From assembly GCA_030374765.1 (NCBI GenBank), contig JARGXX010000068.1:3720001-3784000 (forward strand): 64,000 nt of DNA. Direction: 5' to 3'. The stretch comes from Agarophyton chilense. Its lineage: Eukaryota; Rhodophyta; Florideophyceae; Gracilariales; Gracilariaceae. The notes beneath the pieces were generated by a model. It was not told the DNA's origin, made no database searches, and worked only from the letters and a program-made list of their open reading frames with translations. The translations under genes and the position numbers were made by a program. Positions 1-9,602 of this stretch are shown in pieces; the stretch's first letter is position 1; each line of letters starts with the position of its first letter.

Positions 1-183
1 TGCGGGTGGTGGTCATCCATATTGGTTGCATACGAGTCGTCCGTGCGTGCTCAATTATTTTATTGTTCCATCTAAATTGGGCATTTGTTTGACGTCCAAA
101 GGTCGGTTATGTTGTTATGGCTCACGAAGGTACGCCGACTTTATATCAAAATGTTCCAGGGGTAGGTTAATTTTGGCGTACAG
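1..183 (-). pseudogene. Copia-1 reverse transcriptase fragment
   Basis: One minus-strand frame reads the motif EHFDIKSAYLREP, the copia equivalent of the RT block that carries the first catalytic aspartate (D in FDIKSAYL). It then reads through stops into HGRLVCNQYG, matching the copia block usually written as ..LxxSLYGLxQ. Three in-frame stops interrupt this short stretch. The remaining RT, including the second catalytic box, would lie outside the window to the left. The call rests on two motifs in the right order and spacing. Confidence 0.6.
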
Positions 184-774
184 GACTAGGAGAATGCGTT
201 GTGTTGTCCGATCAGCAGGGTGTAACATGGTATGTCGGAGATCGTAGTGGAGGCCTGGCTTCATCAGATCGCCTTTGAGATTGCAACAGGTTTTGCGTTG
301 AATGATGTGTCCTTCTAACGAACGTTTATATCAATAAAGCATCATGAGAAATATGATCGCTTCGGGTGGCGGTTGAACGTCCTGTGGAAGCCACTGAATG
401 CTGTCGTGCTCTTCGATGCTGTGAAGTTTTTGTTTTTGACCTACATTTCATCGTTCAGCGTCTGGTTCTCTGCGAATTTCTTCGATGTTAACTGTTGGAG
501 GTGTGTTAAGGCGGACTTCTGTGGGGATTGGATGCGTATATGAAGGTTTCGTTTTGAATGCCTTATTGATTGTGTTGGCCGGATTCGCTTTCGAGTGGCA
601 GGGATGGAAATCTTGGGCTTGTACTTGTTGACAGGTGTGGCTGCGAAGTTTTAGGGTGACGATTTGTTCCAATGATGTGAAAAACATGTATTGTGCCGGC
701 TTGGCGCGGGCTTCGAGCTTTTTGTTGTTGCGTAGACAGGAACTGTGCCTAGCTGGCGGAAAGTGAATATGCTT

Positions 775-1110
775 TTAAGATTGGGAGTGTTTGTGTGCCA
801 TTTGTGGTATGTGTGCCATTACAAACTTTTGGGTAGCACAAACGATAAAGAGCATATGGTAGTGACCATGTGTGGGTACGGGTTTGATGGCTCCACATAT
901 GTCTGAGCTTACATAGGCTCCGGTGGGATACTGATGGTGCTTGCGCTTATGTGAGGCGGGTTGGCGTTTGCCTTTGGCACACGCGCTGCATTTGAGACGT
1001 ATATGGGTAGGTAACGTGGTTGGCATATTGGATACGTGTCGGCGGTTGGCTGCGAGAACCAGTTTGTGCGCATGAGCGTAGTTGAGTCGGATGTGCTACA
1101 TGTGCAGAGC
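775..1110 (-). pseudogene. Copia-1 pre-integrase zinc finger and integrase core fragment
   Basis: The minus-strand frame shows two histidines (AHAHKLV) followed about 30 residues later by CSACAKGKRQP, the HHCC zinc-binding motif before copia integrases. After this comes YVSSDICGAIKP, which fits the first catalytic Asp block, and then GHYHMLFIVCATQKFV, the beta-strand pair typical of copia integrase cores. The second Asp and the Glu of the DDE triad were not found. The region up to position 448 still reads like degenerate integrase C-terminal sequence but has no firm motif. Confidence 0.65.
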
Positions 1111-1608
1111 CAGTTGAATTTTGGCCTGGCGTTGGCATATGTTCGGATGGGCGAGAGTGCGTAACAACTTTGTGTCGTTCTGTGGATATGTATGATGGGA
1201 CAGCGGAGGGGGGTAAGTCTGAATGTGTGCGTATGGGTTTTGTCGCAAATGTGTGGGGTGTCGAGGAGGCTTCATTGGTGCATGTGCGGGTGCTATTTAG
1301 CTTGTGCTTGGTCAATGGAAATGCCTGGGACGAAAGGGCCTGAGACTTATTTGAGTATATGACTTTTAGGGTGTAAGGGTTGTTGCGCCATGGTGACGTT
1401 GAAAGAACGGTGGAGGGGTTCTGTCTTGTGTTGATAATATATCATTTTTTGGCGGGGAATGCTACAAATTCATATCTGGTGGAGAGGTCATTTACTGAAA
1501 GTAGGCATTGTGGTTCGTGACGGCGTAAGAGCGTAGTGCTCTATTATTGGAGGTTTTCAGGTGCAGGATGCCACTGTGTGTGCCGTAAATCTGTTGTTGC
1601 GTTGAGGT

Positions 1609-1860
1609 TTATGTTAGGAGAGTATTAGAGAGTGGGCCTATCTCGGGAACTGGATGTAATATGTGAGTGGGGTGTGCTCCACAGTCAAGGACGAGCGTAC
1701 CAATGGTTTCCGTGTGGTATTCTGAAACGACTTCAACACTGTGTGGCGTTGCAGAGTTGGGGGGAGGGGGTGGGGCGGGGGGACAGAATGGAGAGATAGT
1801 GATGCAGCGGTGGTGGGAGATTGGAGAGTAGGTGCTGTGCGGCATTTGTGAGCCCTCCAT
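1609..1860 (-). pseudogene. Copia-1 protease-like remnant
   Basis: A minus-strand frame contains ETIGTLVLDCGAHPTHIL, resembling the copia aspartic protease active site, normally W-[IL]-L-D-S-G-A. The middle residue of the catalytic DSG/DTG triplet reads as Cys here, so the active site looks damaged. A proline-rich stretch precedes it, as in many gag-protease linkers. The location between gag-like sequence and integrase supports the call; the sequence alone would be weak. Confidence 0.45.
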
Positions 1861-2270
1861 GCATATAGTTGGCTTGTGCTTTGCTCACTCGGTATTTAAA
1901 ATGCTCCTGATCGTGGGATTGAGCATCAGTGTGGTTCCAGCGTATACCGAGGGCGTTGTAGTATGAACAGAGTGGATTAAATGGTATTCGGCGCACAGGG
2001 GTAGGGCGAACGTCGACAGTTGGTAGGTGAATTACTTTACTCCCCTGTGAATCTGGAGGTCGTAAGTGTCGGAGCTGGCGCAGCTTGATATGGCTGATAA
2101 AGATTGTTGCGTGACTTGAAGACTAGAATGAAGTTACGAACGGTGGTTTGTTTGTACGGAAGTATCTGAACCAAAATCGGTGTGAGAGTGGCCAGCTTTT
2201 TGAGTCCGTCAATGAGAAAATCTTTGGCCGTGTTTTCCTCTACAATATTTGGGTATCTGGCTGCCATCAT
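1861..2270 (-). pseudogene. Copia-1 gag-like remnant
   Basis: Two minus-strand frames give a gag-like string: one begins AARYPNIVEENTAKDFLIDG (2270-2037), with the spacing of helical capsid segments. A second frame (1996-1733) is His- and Asn-rich and has no intact zinc knuckle. The assignment depends on position upstream of the protease motif; I do not recognise the sequence itself with confidence. Confidence 0.4.
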
Positions 2271-2574
2271 CTTTTTGAGTACTTTTAAGTGGTCTTTGAA
2301 TTAAGTGGAGGGGGATGTACGGAACGAAGAACCGACTGAAATACTAATATTTGTCTGAGGGAATGTATGCGTGTGTAGCTTGCGAGCATCTAGCATGTAG
2401 CGAGTACAAGATAGAAAGAAAACATTTGAGGATCGTACTGGCGAATCACTAAAGAGCTGTCCATAGTGACAGGATGCGATGATACACTGACTTCCAAATA
2501 GAGAGCTCTTTAGATAAAACGTTCATATATTGCCCAACAAATTTTCCAGCAGCGCTGTGACTGCACCAGGTGTA
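2271..2574. other. No gene seen; flank between Copia-1 and the Harbinger relic
   Basis: A/T-rich sequence without a supported ORF. The left terminal inverted repeat of the Harbinger element should lie here. A G-rich string near 2310-2320 after a TTAA is a possible end, but I found no matching inverted copy on the right side. Confidence 0.4.
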
Positions 2575-3551
2575 TTGGTCTTAACGCATACCGGAAATGA
2601 AAAGCAGCAATTCGTATTCTGGCCTATTAGCGCATTGCAGACTTCGTTGATTAATACATCCGCCTTGGAGAGTCCATTGCCCTCTTTTGTCTTAAAACGT
2701 TTTGCAATTCCGTTCTACAGTGTTTCGGAGAAACGTATCTTCGAGAGCCCACAGATCGAGACACAGATATGCTGCATTGCAGAACAGATGCTTTGGGATT
2801 TCCTGGAATGCTGGGTTCAATTGACTGCTGCATGTGAGTTTGGAAAACTTGCCCAACTGCATATCATGGGCAGTATAAAGGGAAAAATAAATTCACTGAT
2901 GTCACTATGGAAGCAATAGCCGATGACCGCTTTTAGATCTGGCAAATGTTCTTCGGGATGCCCGGCTGCAACAATGACATAACGGTTTTTTATTCTTCTC
3001 TTCTTGCCGGTAAGATCGCCAATGATGTGTATCCCAGACCAGCGGAGTACATTGTTAATGGAATTAAGCGAAACAAGCCCAAGTGGCTTGCCGACAGCAT
3101 CTACGCCAAGGCGCCGTTTTTTGTAAAGACAGTATTGAATCCTGGGAACGAACGAGAGTCATATTTTGCAGGTCGCCCGGAAGGGCGCCGTTAGAACGTT
3201 GAGAGAGCATTCGGAGTGCTTCAAGCTAAGTTACATATTCTTGCTCTTCCCAGCAAATTATGGTACAAGTCCGACATGGGTGTCATCGTGAAATGCTGCG
3301 CTATACTCCACTATATGTTGGTGGAAGATCGCGAGACACTTGAGAGTGGTATTGGTACGACAGAGGCATGGATGCACGTTGAAGGAGATGTCAAGCCATT
3401 CTATGTAAGAGACGAAACAGATGACGTAATTCCATCTCTTGGTAGCATTTCATCTATGTGTTCCGTCAGTGGATACATCCAAAGCGCTGTAGAGTACTTG
3501 AAAACGAGAAAACTAGATATGGATCATTCATGTAGTCAAATGGGAACGTAA
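2575..3551 (+). pseudogene. PIF/Harbinger transposase relic (DDE, plant-transposon-protein type)
   Basis: One reading frame runs through the whole interval and shows the Harbinger nuclease fold in order: KAAIRILAY and FVD..YIRLGES near the N-terminus, then YLREPTDRD, GFPGMLGSIDC (first catalytic Asp), CPTAYHGQYKGK, MFFGMPGCNNDITVF (second Asp region), YIVNGIKRNKPKWLADSIY, FVKTVLNPGNERES, ERAFGVLQAKLHIL (third acidic position) and CCAILHYMLVED. Six in-frame stops (at 2598, 2628, 2652, 2835, 2934 and 3192) kill it, yet I need no frameshift over almost 1 kb. Family transposases are usually about 300-400 residues, so this is close to full length. The convergent SANT/Myb-like relic at 4455-5304 is the expected second Harbinger gene. 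Confidence 0.85.
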
Positions 3552-3600
3552 AGTTCTGGAAAGAGTTTTATCTTTTCTAGCTGCCGCCTGGGCTAATTGT

Positions 3601-4444
3601 TGTAGTGCAATGCCCGCGTGCGGGAAAACACCACGAAGACGCTCGGGATCTTCCTCCACGGAGGTAGCTGAGCGGAAAAGAGCCCTCTCAGAGGTGACAC
3701 GACTTAGCCGGGTTGTAAGGCCGGGGTCACCCGTCGCGACTTGCGCAGGGAGGTGAAGAAGGGCTCCTCTTGTGCGTGTGCCTCGGATTGAGGAAAAGGT
3801 CCACACGGTGGCCGTGATCCGACGTGTCGGTACAGCCGCGGATAGCAGGATGCTACCCGTAATCGGGGAACGAGGAAAAGGAAAAAGGGAAAAAGGGAGA
3901 AGGAGGGGGACGAGAGGCGATGGCACCGAGTCACGCGAGTGGCTCTGTATGATACGGCACAGCCGGAGACAAACCCTTAACAAGGCGAAACACAACAACA
4001 GTTGGAAAAACACTCCCAGCGATGGGTCTCTTTAGGCGGGCAAGGGGGATGGTCAACCCGAGTGCTGCGCGCTACTCCTCGTGAGAGGTGATTAGCCCGC
4101 GTAGGCGGTAGAGACCAGAGCCAAACCCAGATCGGCAACCTTGGGGAAGATTGAGATCGGGACCCTTCATGGGGGAGTTTACTGGTGCGGCGGCCACTGC
4201 CGTCGCACTAAGTACTGTAGCTCCCCTAGTGTAATAACTAAATAAATAAATAAATAAATAGATAGGGAGTTCCTATCCACCCACCTACTGTGGTCATAAC
4301 TACACCTGCCAACCGTCCCACACGTGTAGACATTCCGGCATTCCGGTGACCGGTCATAGACTGTACTCATATAATGAGCAAGTGCCGGATGTTCCGGAAA
4401 AATACAAAGTCCAAGAAAACCCCCTTCAGAGGGCGTGCACTTCA
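3601..4444. mobile_element. Solo LTR-1 (gypsy-type), inserted between the two Harbinger genes
   Basis: The block starts TGTAGTGCAATGCC and ends GGGCGTGCACTTCA, giving TG...CA ends with a short inverted repeat. It is flanked by ATTGT (3596-3600) and ACTGT (4445-4449), a 4-of-5 target-site duplication. It aligns along its length with the block at 56020-56813 (same ends, a shared GGTTGTAAGGCCG-like motif and a shared TAGTGTAATAA..AAATAAATA segment that could be a polyadenylation region). No internal retroelement sequence is attached, so this is a solo LTR left by LTR-LTR recombination. A tetranucleotide AAAT repeat lies at about 4239-4260. Confidence 0.8.
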
Positions 4445-4454
4445 ACTGTAACAG

Positions 4455-5304
4455 TTAGAAATACTCGCTCCTTCCTTCAGCATTCACGGATTTCTTCATA
4501 TGAGTAAGTACACCCTTGCACATGATCTTAAAGTATTCTTGCACATCTCTGTCATCATTGGCGGTGGGTGAACTAGTGAACAACATCATCTCACGGTGTG
4601 ATTTCTTAATTTCATTGCGGCGGTTTTGTGCAGCCAAGATATTCTCTGCAACCTTCAGCTTTTTCCGAGCTATCTCGTCCCTTCAATTCATCTCCTTAGC
4701 CTTCTGACGACCGATTGGACGAGAGAATTGCTTAATATCCTCCATCTTGTCCGATTTGACAGAGTCTTCTGTCGACACATTGCCGACGTTGTCGCTCGTC
4801 GCAACCACTGCGCTGGTTGGCTTCGTGTCCAATGCCGCCAAAAACTTAGGGTGTTTCTTGAGCTATTTCCACGTACAAATGAATTTGAACTCCGGTCTGC
4901 ACTCGTCTGCTGAGGAAGTAACCTTTACTTCATTGTATAGAGCAGTACCCTGCTTAATTTGATCTTGTTCGTTTGTACCGCTTAGGTGTGCTCGCGTCAT
5001 GCGTGCAATGCAGCTGGCAAAAGTAAGACACTCTTTGGTCACCTTCTTTGCATGCTTTTTCATGTACTCCGTGCTTCTATAGGGGCGGTGGAAAGGCTTG
5101 TACGTTGTGTTGTAACATTCAAAAATAGCTCGAAAAGTCCTCCTCGTTCTTCTCACTCCAGTTAACAGCATCCTCCGATACAGCCACTCCCTCCTTGGCT
5201 ACAGATACATCTTCAAAGATAGTAAACCCAGAACCTCTACCCGCCTATTTCAGCTTCCCCCCTGTCGTGTCGACAGCACCAAGATCTGCATTATTCTTAA
5301 GCAT
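4455..5304 (-). pseudogene. SANT/Myb-like second protein of the Harbinger element, broken
   Basis: A minus-strand frame opens with ATG at 5304 and reads into GSGFTIFEDVSVAKEGVAVS, typical of the SANT/Myb-like DNA-binding proteins that accompany Harbinger transposases. A frame change follows, then RTRRTFRAIFECYNTTYKPF, LSGTNEQDQIKQGTALYNEV and RPEFKFICTWK, then LKKHPKF, RPIGRQKAKEM and a basic C-terminal helical tail ending at 4455. I count at least three stops and one frameshift. In this superfamily the SANT protein binds the terminal repeats and helps the transposase enter the nucleus. Orientation is convergent with the transposase relic at 2575-3551, separated only by solo LTR-1. Confidence 0.75.
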
Positions 5305-5533
5305 ATTACCACTCCGCAAATCTGCCAGACAAACCCAAGACCCAGCAGCTGCAGATGAATTATAGATTGCCACGGGGACACTTTCAAAAAACGCAGAAGT
5401 TGCGCTGCGGGTCCTTCCAAAGCGCTAGCGTCCAGCATTGAGGGTGCAGAAGTTGTGCAAATGTAGTGTACTGATGGCTGTTGCGAAACTTGAAGGAAAA
5501 TGCCCTTCAAGGTTTCTTCCCAAGACTTAGAGA
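5305..5533. other. Upstream region of the SANT relic, ending at the Gypsy-A insertion point
   Basis: No coding sequence is supported. The last five bases (5529-5533, AGAGA) are repeated immediately after Gypsy-A at 17312-17316, so the original sequence continues there. The right end of the Harbinger element probably lies beyond 17316. Confidence 0.6.
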
Positions 5534-6448
5534 TGTGGAGCAAAACCCGGCGACGGGAAGTGCTCTCAAGGTGTTCGAAAGCTTGCTCCCTGGGGGAGGC
5601 AGACTCAGAGACAGAGCCCTCCGTTCCACCCGTAGTGTGGGGTGTAACTACCACGGGGGATTCCGGCAGTACCGACGAAGGTGAGGGGTAGAAACCGTTG
5701 GATCGGGAATGGATATGGGTATCCCAAAGAATGGGGGAAAATCCGGCGAAGAGGAAAAACGGGGCGAGGGTCGGGCACTAACAGGCACCGGACCCGAGAA
5801 CCAGAAAAGGGGCGAAACAACAAAAGAAACCCAATACAGGGGCGAAAACCTGTCCTCGAAAGGAAACACCAAAAGCACGCAACAAGTAAGCAGAACCCCC
5901 ACGGGGTATCGTGCACGCAGGTCGTCTGAGCGGTCCCAAGGGGGTGGTTGCACGAAACCCAAACGTGGGCACTCTCCAAGTGGAGTCGTGTCCCTACGCA
6001 GGCGTTGCTAACCAGAGCCTGTTCCGGGTTGTAAGGCCGAAACGATGGCGACGAAGAACCTCTAAAGGTATCGAAGACCAACCTTGGTTACCCTTTACTT
6101 TGAGCTCGGACTGTCAGATCTCGCCTCCCTAAGTAGGGCCCACTAACTAAACTCTACAGTAGTGCACACCTGCACAAGGCCATACACGTGGAGATCCCAC
6201 TGTCAGGGCCCAAAAGTCCAACGTTCTAACAAAAAACCGAAAATCGGTGCCAAAATTAAGCCACGTGTATCACGGGGCCAATCCAACCATGGGCCATCCG
6301 AATTTTCACTTTATAGGCGAACTCTAACCAGAAAACAGTGCCACCTCAGCACACCTTAGAGGGGATCATAGTCATAACCCTCGGAGGGTTCAACCCTCAT
6401 TCTATGAGTTGCATCTTCAAGTATCCCCTAACTGGGCGTTGCTCTACA
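5534..6448 (-). repeat. Gypsy-A 3' LTR
   Basis: 915 bp; TG...CA termini; matches the copy at 16395-17311 with scattered substitutions. It lies immediately upstream of the antisense ORF on the plus strand, so any antisense promoter activity of this LTR would drive that ORF. It shares short blocks with the two solo LTRs (a GGTTGTAAGGCCG motif and a CCAATAC.GGGGCGA segment), which suggests related families. Confidence 0.93.
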
Positions 6449-6461
6449 TCTCCCCCTCCTT
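6449..6461 (-). other. Polypurine tract of Gypsy-A
   Basis: On the minus strand the 13 bases immediately before the 3' LTR read AAGGAGGGGGAGA. An uninterrupted purine run directly abutting the LTR is the plus-strand DNA priming site of LTR retrotransposons. Its position confirms the LTR boundary and the minus-strand orientation. Confidence 0.85.
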
Positions 6462-6529
6462 AAGACGAGGAAGAACATTCCGAGCCGCGGGTGTCTCGCT
6501 TTCCGGTCACTATACATACTTCTTTCCCA

Positions 6530-8386
6530 ATGGGGTCCTTCACCACTTCTGAGGATCGCCACAAAACCGGCACATCGGTACAACTTTCTTCTACTTCTCC
6601 GACTTTCGGCGATAAGCAACTTCTCGCAACAGCAGTCTCAACCAGCCCTCTCAAGGGAATGAACCCATACGTCATCAACCCACTCTCGGGGCCATCGGCC
6701 TCCGCGCCGGCGGAAAACGAAGCTCCCCAGCAGGGTGGATATTTCTCCGGTTTGGATGCGGCTCCGTCAGGTACCGAACCTTCCGCCTCGGCGGGCAACC
6801 GACATCCTCAGGAGGATTTGGACATTATCGCGGTGGCGTGGAACTCCGCTCATGCGATGCCCTTGGTAGCAAACTCCAGAGGTTGGATCTCAAACGAATC
6901 CTTTCGAAGGTGGAGTCCCCTTACCGATCCGGTGATATATTCCCGCGCTCCGTGGTTCCATCCGACAGCGGTTCGCGACGATGAGCTCATCGACTCCTAC
7001 GTGGAGGACGGCTTATTGCCGGGTGGCCTACCTGTCGAGGTTGTACGTTCTCCCGATTGGAGGGCGCGGGTAGCCATAGAGCCTCAGTATCTATACCGCG
7101 GTCGCGGGGAGTCCCTGGACAAGGCGCGTGCAGCGATGGCGGCTCTGGCCTACCAGCGATTGGAGAGGTCACGCTTTGACCATCTGGTTCCCCCGGAGTA
7201 CGGGTTCGATGTCGCCTATTACCGCACGTACGGTGAGGTCTCCTACGGGGATAACCTGGCAGCCTTTCCCGAAGCCGAGTTCCGCGGACCGGGTTTTCCT
7301 CCCCGAGAAGATATGCCCCAATGGAGTCGTCCCATCCTTCGGGCTGAATTCAGGTACCTTCAACGGCAGTTTACCCAGTATGGGTTCGATCGACGCGTGC
7401 GCTTCGAGCGCAGCTCGCGCTCCCGTTTCGGGTTCCTTGTCCCGTATCCTCACGTGGAACTGGAGCGTATCCGTAACACGGCGAAGGTTGGGCGATTCGT
7501 GCCCCTTCCAGCTTGGTGGAGTAAGGTCGAGGTCCCCCGAGGGTGCTTTGCTGAACTGCCCCCATGCATCTACTATATCGGGTCTCGTTTGATGCACGAC
7601 CCGAACTTGGGATACTGGGCCCTCGTTGCAGCCGAGTGGGCAGCCCGCGTAGCGGCGCACCTCCTATGGGATGCTCATGACCATTTCCGTATCTGGTATA
7701 TTCCTCCGATGCTACGGACCATCATGCGTCAGATCGACCTTTTCCCAGCGTTGGGTTCGGCCAGCAGCGTGAAGGATTTGTATCCAATCTTGGACGTGAT
7801 CGACAACACCCAATGGGATCGAGTTCCAGTGGAAAATCAGCCCGCAGGGGAAGGATCCGCGCGAGACAAGTCTCCTGGCCGGTACGAGCCGGGCTCCGGT
7901 AACTGGGTCTATTACAATCCCTTCGAAGGGGTTCGCATCAGCTCGGCGCAAGCACGGGCGCTGATTGACTCGCCTCGACCGATGCCGGTGGGACACCCGA
8001 CGGGGTTCATTTATACCGACGATTACGAGTACGAGCCTCCAGTAGACCTGGACGATCCAGCGTTGGATAACGACATGCGAGCTCCTAGTGGAGTACTCGC
8101 TGTGGAGCCATCTGTACCCTTCCAGCCAGTGGGAACGACCTCAGCTGCGGCGGCGAACGCATCCGGTGGCGGTCCATCTGCTCCCCCCGGGTGGGGTGTG
8201 AACACCATTGCGCAGGCGCCGGTTGCCACTCCGCAAGCGGATAGTGTGCGACAAGGCCTCGTGAACGCGGGCATTCCGATTCCCCCGGGTATGACGGATG
8301 TGAGCCAGATGTTGGCTTTCGCCTCGGCGTACAATCAGGGTCAGAATCCCAACGGTGGGGCAGGTCCCTCCTCGGGTTTTCCGTAG
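6530..8386 (+). CDS. Antisense ORF of Gypsy-A, unknown protein (618 aa)
   Basis: Long uninterrupted plus-strand ORF inside a retrotransposon whose other genes are all on minus. The frame is open from 6491 (GTG); the first ATG is at 6530. I recognise no domain. The N-terminus (about residues 1-110) is Ser/Pro/Ala-rich. A central block (about 110-440) is rich in Trp, Tyr, Arg and Pro and looks folded (for example WISNESFRRWSPL, FGFLVPYPHVELERI, YYIGSRLMHDPN, RTIMRQIDLFPAL). The C-terminus (about 480-618) is acidic, then Ala/Gly/Pro-rich. There is no zinc knuckle, DDE, YxDD or obvious envelope signal or membrane segment. It begins 81 bp from the 3' LTR and converges on the chromodomain, with a C/T-rich tract between. 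Antisense extra ORFs are known in some plant gypsy lineages (Ogre/Tat, Retand, RIRE2); homology to those is untested. Its intactness in a copy with a broken pol argues that it is a real gene. Confidence 0.7.
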   Translation: MGSFTTSEDRHKTGTSVQLSSTSPTFGDKQLLATAVSTSPLKGMNPYVINPLSGPSASAPAENEAPQQGGYFSGLDAAPSGTEPSASAGNRHPQEDLDIIAVAWNSAHAMPLVANSRGWISNESFRRWSPLTDPVIYSRAPWFHPTAVRDDELIDSYVEDGLLPGGLPVEVVRSPDWRARVAIEPQYLYRGRGESLDKARAAMAALAYQRLERSRFDHLVPPEYGFDVAYYRTYGEVSYGDNLAAFPEAEFRGPGFPPREDMPQWSRPILRAEFRYLQRQFTQYGFDRRVRFERSSRSRFGFLVPYPHVELERIRNTAKVGRFVPLPAWWSKVEVPRGCFAELPPCIYYIGSRLMHDPNLGYWALVAAEWAARVAAHLLWDAHDHFRIWYIPPMLRTIMRQIDLFPALGSASSVKDLYPILDVIDNTQWDRVPVENQPAGEGSARDKSPGRYEPGSGNWVYYNPFEGVRISSAQARALIDSPRPMPVGHPTGFIYTDDYEYEPPVDLDDPALDNDMRAPSGVLAVEPSVPFQPVGTTSAAAANASGGGPSAPPGWGVNTIAQAPVATPQADSVRQGLVNAGIPIPPGMTDVSQMLAFASAYNQGQNPNGGAGPSSGFP

Positions 8387-8449
8387 TTCCGCCTTCGGGC
8401 AATTGTGGAGTCCATAGCTTGGCGACAATAGTAAACTTCTGATATTTGC

Positions 8450-8622
8450 ATAACTTCTTTTCTTCTTCCTTCCTAGGATCTTAACTTCTACTTAATCTTC
8501 TTCATTCCTTCTTAGGATCTTCTTCATCTTCGTCTTCATCTTCTTCCCCTCCTAGGGTTCATTCTTCTTCTTAATCTTCTTCTCCACTTCGTGGGTCTTC
8601 TTTTCCTTTTTCATCATAAACT
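8450..8622. repeat. C/T-rich tract (CTTCTTC repeats) between the convergent ORFs of Gypsy-A
   Basis: About 170 bp of almost pure pyrimidine on plus (polypurine on the element's sense strand), made of irregular CTTCTT, TTCATC and CCTAGG-containing units. It separates the end of the antisense ORF from the chromodomain region. It could be a second polypurine priming tract, a polyadenylation or termination spacer between convergent transcripts, or simple-sequence decay. A comparable C/T-rich stretch occupies the same place in Gypsy-B (about 46815-46985). Confidence 0.7.
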
Positions 8623-8787
8623 GTCCCGATAACCGGTGCTGTGTTCCCCGGTTAACGGCGCTAGGCCGAGGGCCAGTAGACATTCCCTCTCAATACGTGT
8701 TCTTCGGGATACTCTCCTAAATTCCTCTTCAGAGGTCCAACATCTTCCTCACTTCGAGGTCCCATCCACACCAGTTCCCGTGGTGGC

Positions 8788-9078
8788 TTACCCGACTTGG
8801 CCACGATCCAGACTTGGAGGCAAGGTTACCCGAGCGCGTCGGTGATAGGATAAAACCTTAGACCTCGGAAGGTGCTCAATGGGTTCCACTGTATCCTCAT
8901 CAGGCGATAATCCGTACCATCGGACTTGGTAGCGAACTTCTCCCTCGGGGGTGTAGATGTGACGCACGATGCGATCGATAACGAATTCCTGCGGGTACAC
9001 TTTTCCCTGTTCGGGCTTCTCTTCCATCTTGGAACGCTCTTGTTCCCTTGAGGGTGTCAACGTAGGGTCTAGACACAC
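8788..9078 (-). pseudogene. Chromodomain of Gypsy-A, out of frame with pol
   Basis: The minus-strand frame reads EFVIDRIVRHIYTPEGEVRY, then QVRWYGLSPDEDTVEPIEHL: the three-stranded sheet with aromatic cage positions (Y, W) and the D-T-x-E-P motif of a chromodomain. In chromoviruses this domain is the C-terminal tail of integrase and directs insertion to marked chromatin. Here it is separated from the pol end at 9603 by about 500 bp with several stops and lies in another frame; its frame opens only from a GTG. It is therefore either expressed separately or detached by mutation. Confidence 0.8.
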
Positions 9079-9479
9079 CCCGGTCGGTTCTTTTCCGTGT
9101 TGCGAGCGGGTCTCAGCACTTCGTCCAAACGGCGCCGAGTGGCCTGTGGGCTACGTTGTAACTTCCGTCTACGGAGTCAAAACGGCCCAGTTTGGGTTCT
9201 TCTTAAAGCGGAGATCTTCCCGATAACAACGGTGTTCTTAGATTCCGTGACGGTTGAGAAACCGCGACGCGGTAGCGTCTCCAATCTCATGGGGGTAAGA
9301 CTTCAACGTCAACCCGAGCTACGGGGACGAAGGTTGCTCCCGTGCAAGGCGCCGTGCGACGGAGGCAGTTTGCGCGACAGTTGGTCGTCAGAGCCTTTTG
9401 ATTGGCTCGGTTCCATTCGAAGTGTGCCACACAAATGCGCGGGCGCCCCGTGTGGGGTGCCCGTTCCTTGTGCGGGAAA

Positions 9480-9495
9480 ATCTGCATATGCAGAT
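9480..9495. repeat. Perfect 16-bp palindrome in the Gypsy-A 3' region
   Basis: ATCTGCATATGCAGAT is its own reverse complement. Just upstream (about 9440-9462) is a second near-perfect hairpin, GGGCGCCCC-GTGT-GGGGTGCCC. Both lie in the low-coding stretch between the pol end and the chromodomain. Confidence 0.6.
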
Positions 9496-9602
9496 GTGAG
9501 GTGGCGCTTTCAACACGCGCTAGCACTCTCCTGAGCTGTCCCCGACGGATCTCACTCATTTCTTTCCCATTCCTGAGTGTTCCAGTGTCTCCATAGGAGT
9601 TC

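Larger units (their letters stand above)
1..2270 (-). mobile_element. Copia-1: degenerate Ty1/copia retrotransposon, truncated by the left window edge
   Basis: Read on the minus strand, four copia landmarks occur in the family order: gag-like sequence (about 2270-1861), a protease-like motif (1860-1609), an integrase zinc-binding and core fragment (about 1110-775) and a reverse transcriptase fragment (183-1) running off the edge. The pieces lie in different frames and have many stops, so nothing is functional. Gag-PR-IN-RT is the Ty1/copia order; Ty3/gypsy has IN last. The plus strand here is strikingly rich in G and T, so the element's coding strand is rich in C and A, unlike the rest of the window. 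No LTR can be delimited. Confidence 0.65.

Noticed and set aside
5605-6132. ORFs up to 158 codons on both strands inside the Gypsy-A LTR, repeated at 16466-16999
   Set aside because: They lie within the noncoding LTR, overlap one another on both strands and have no recognisable domain. Repetition follows from LTR duplication.
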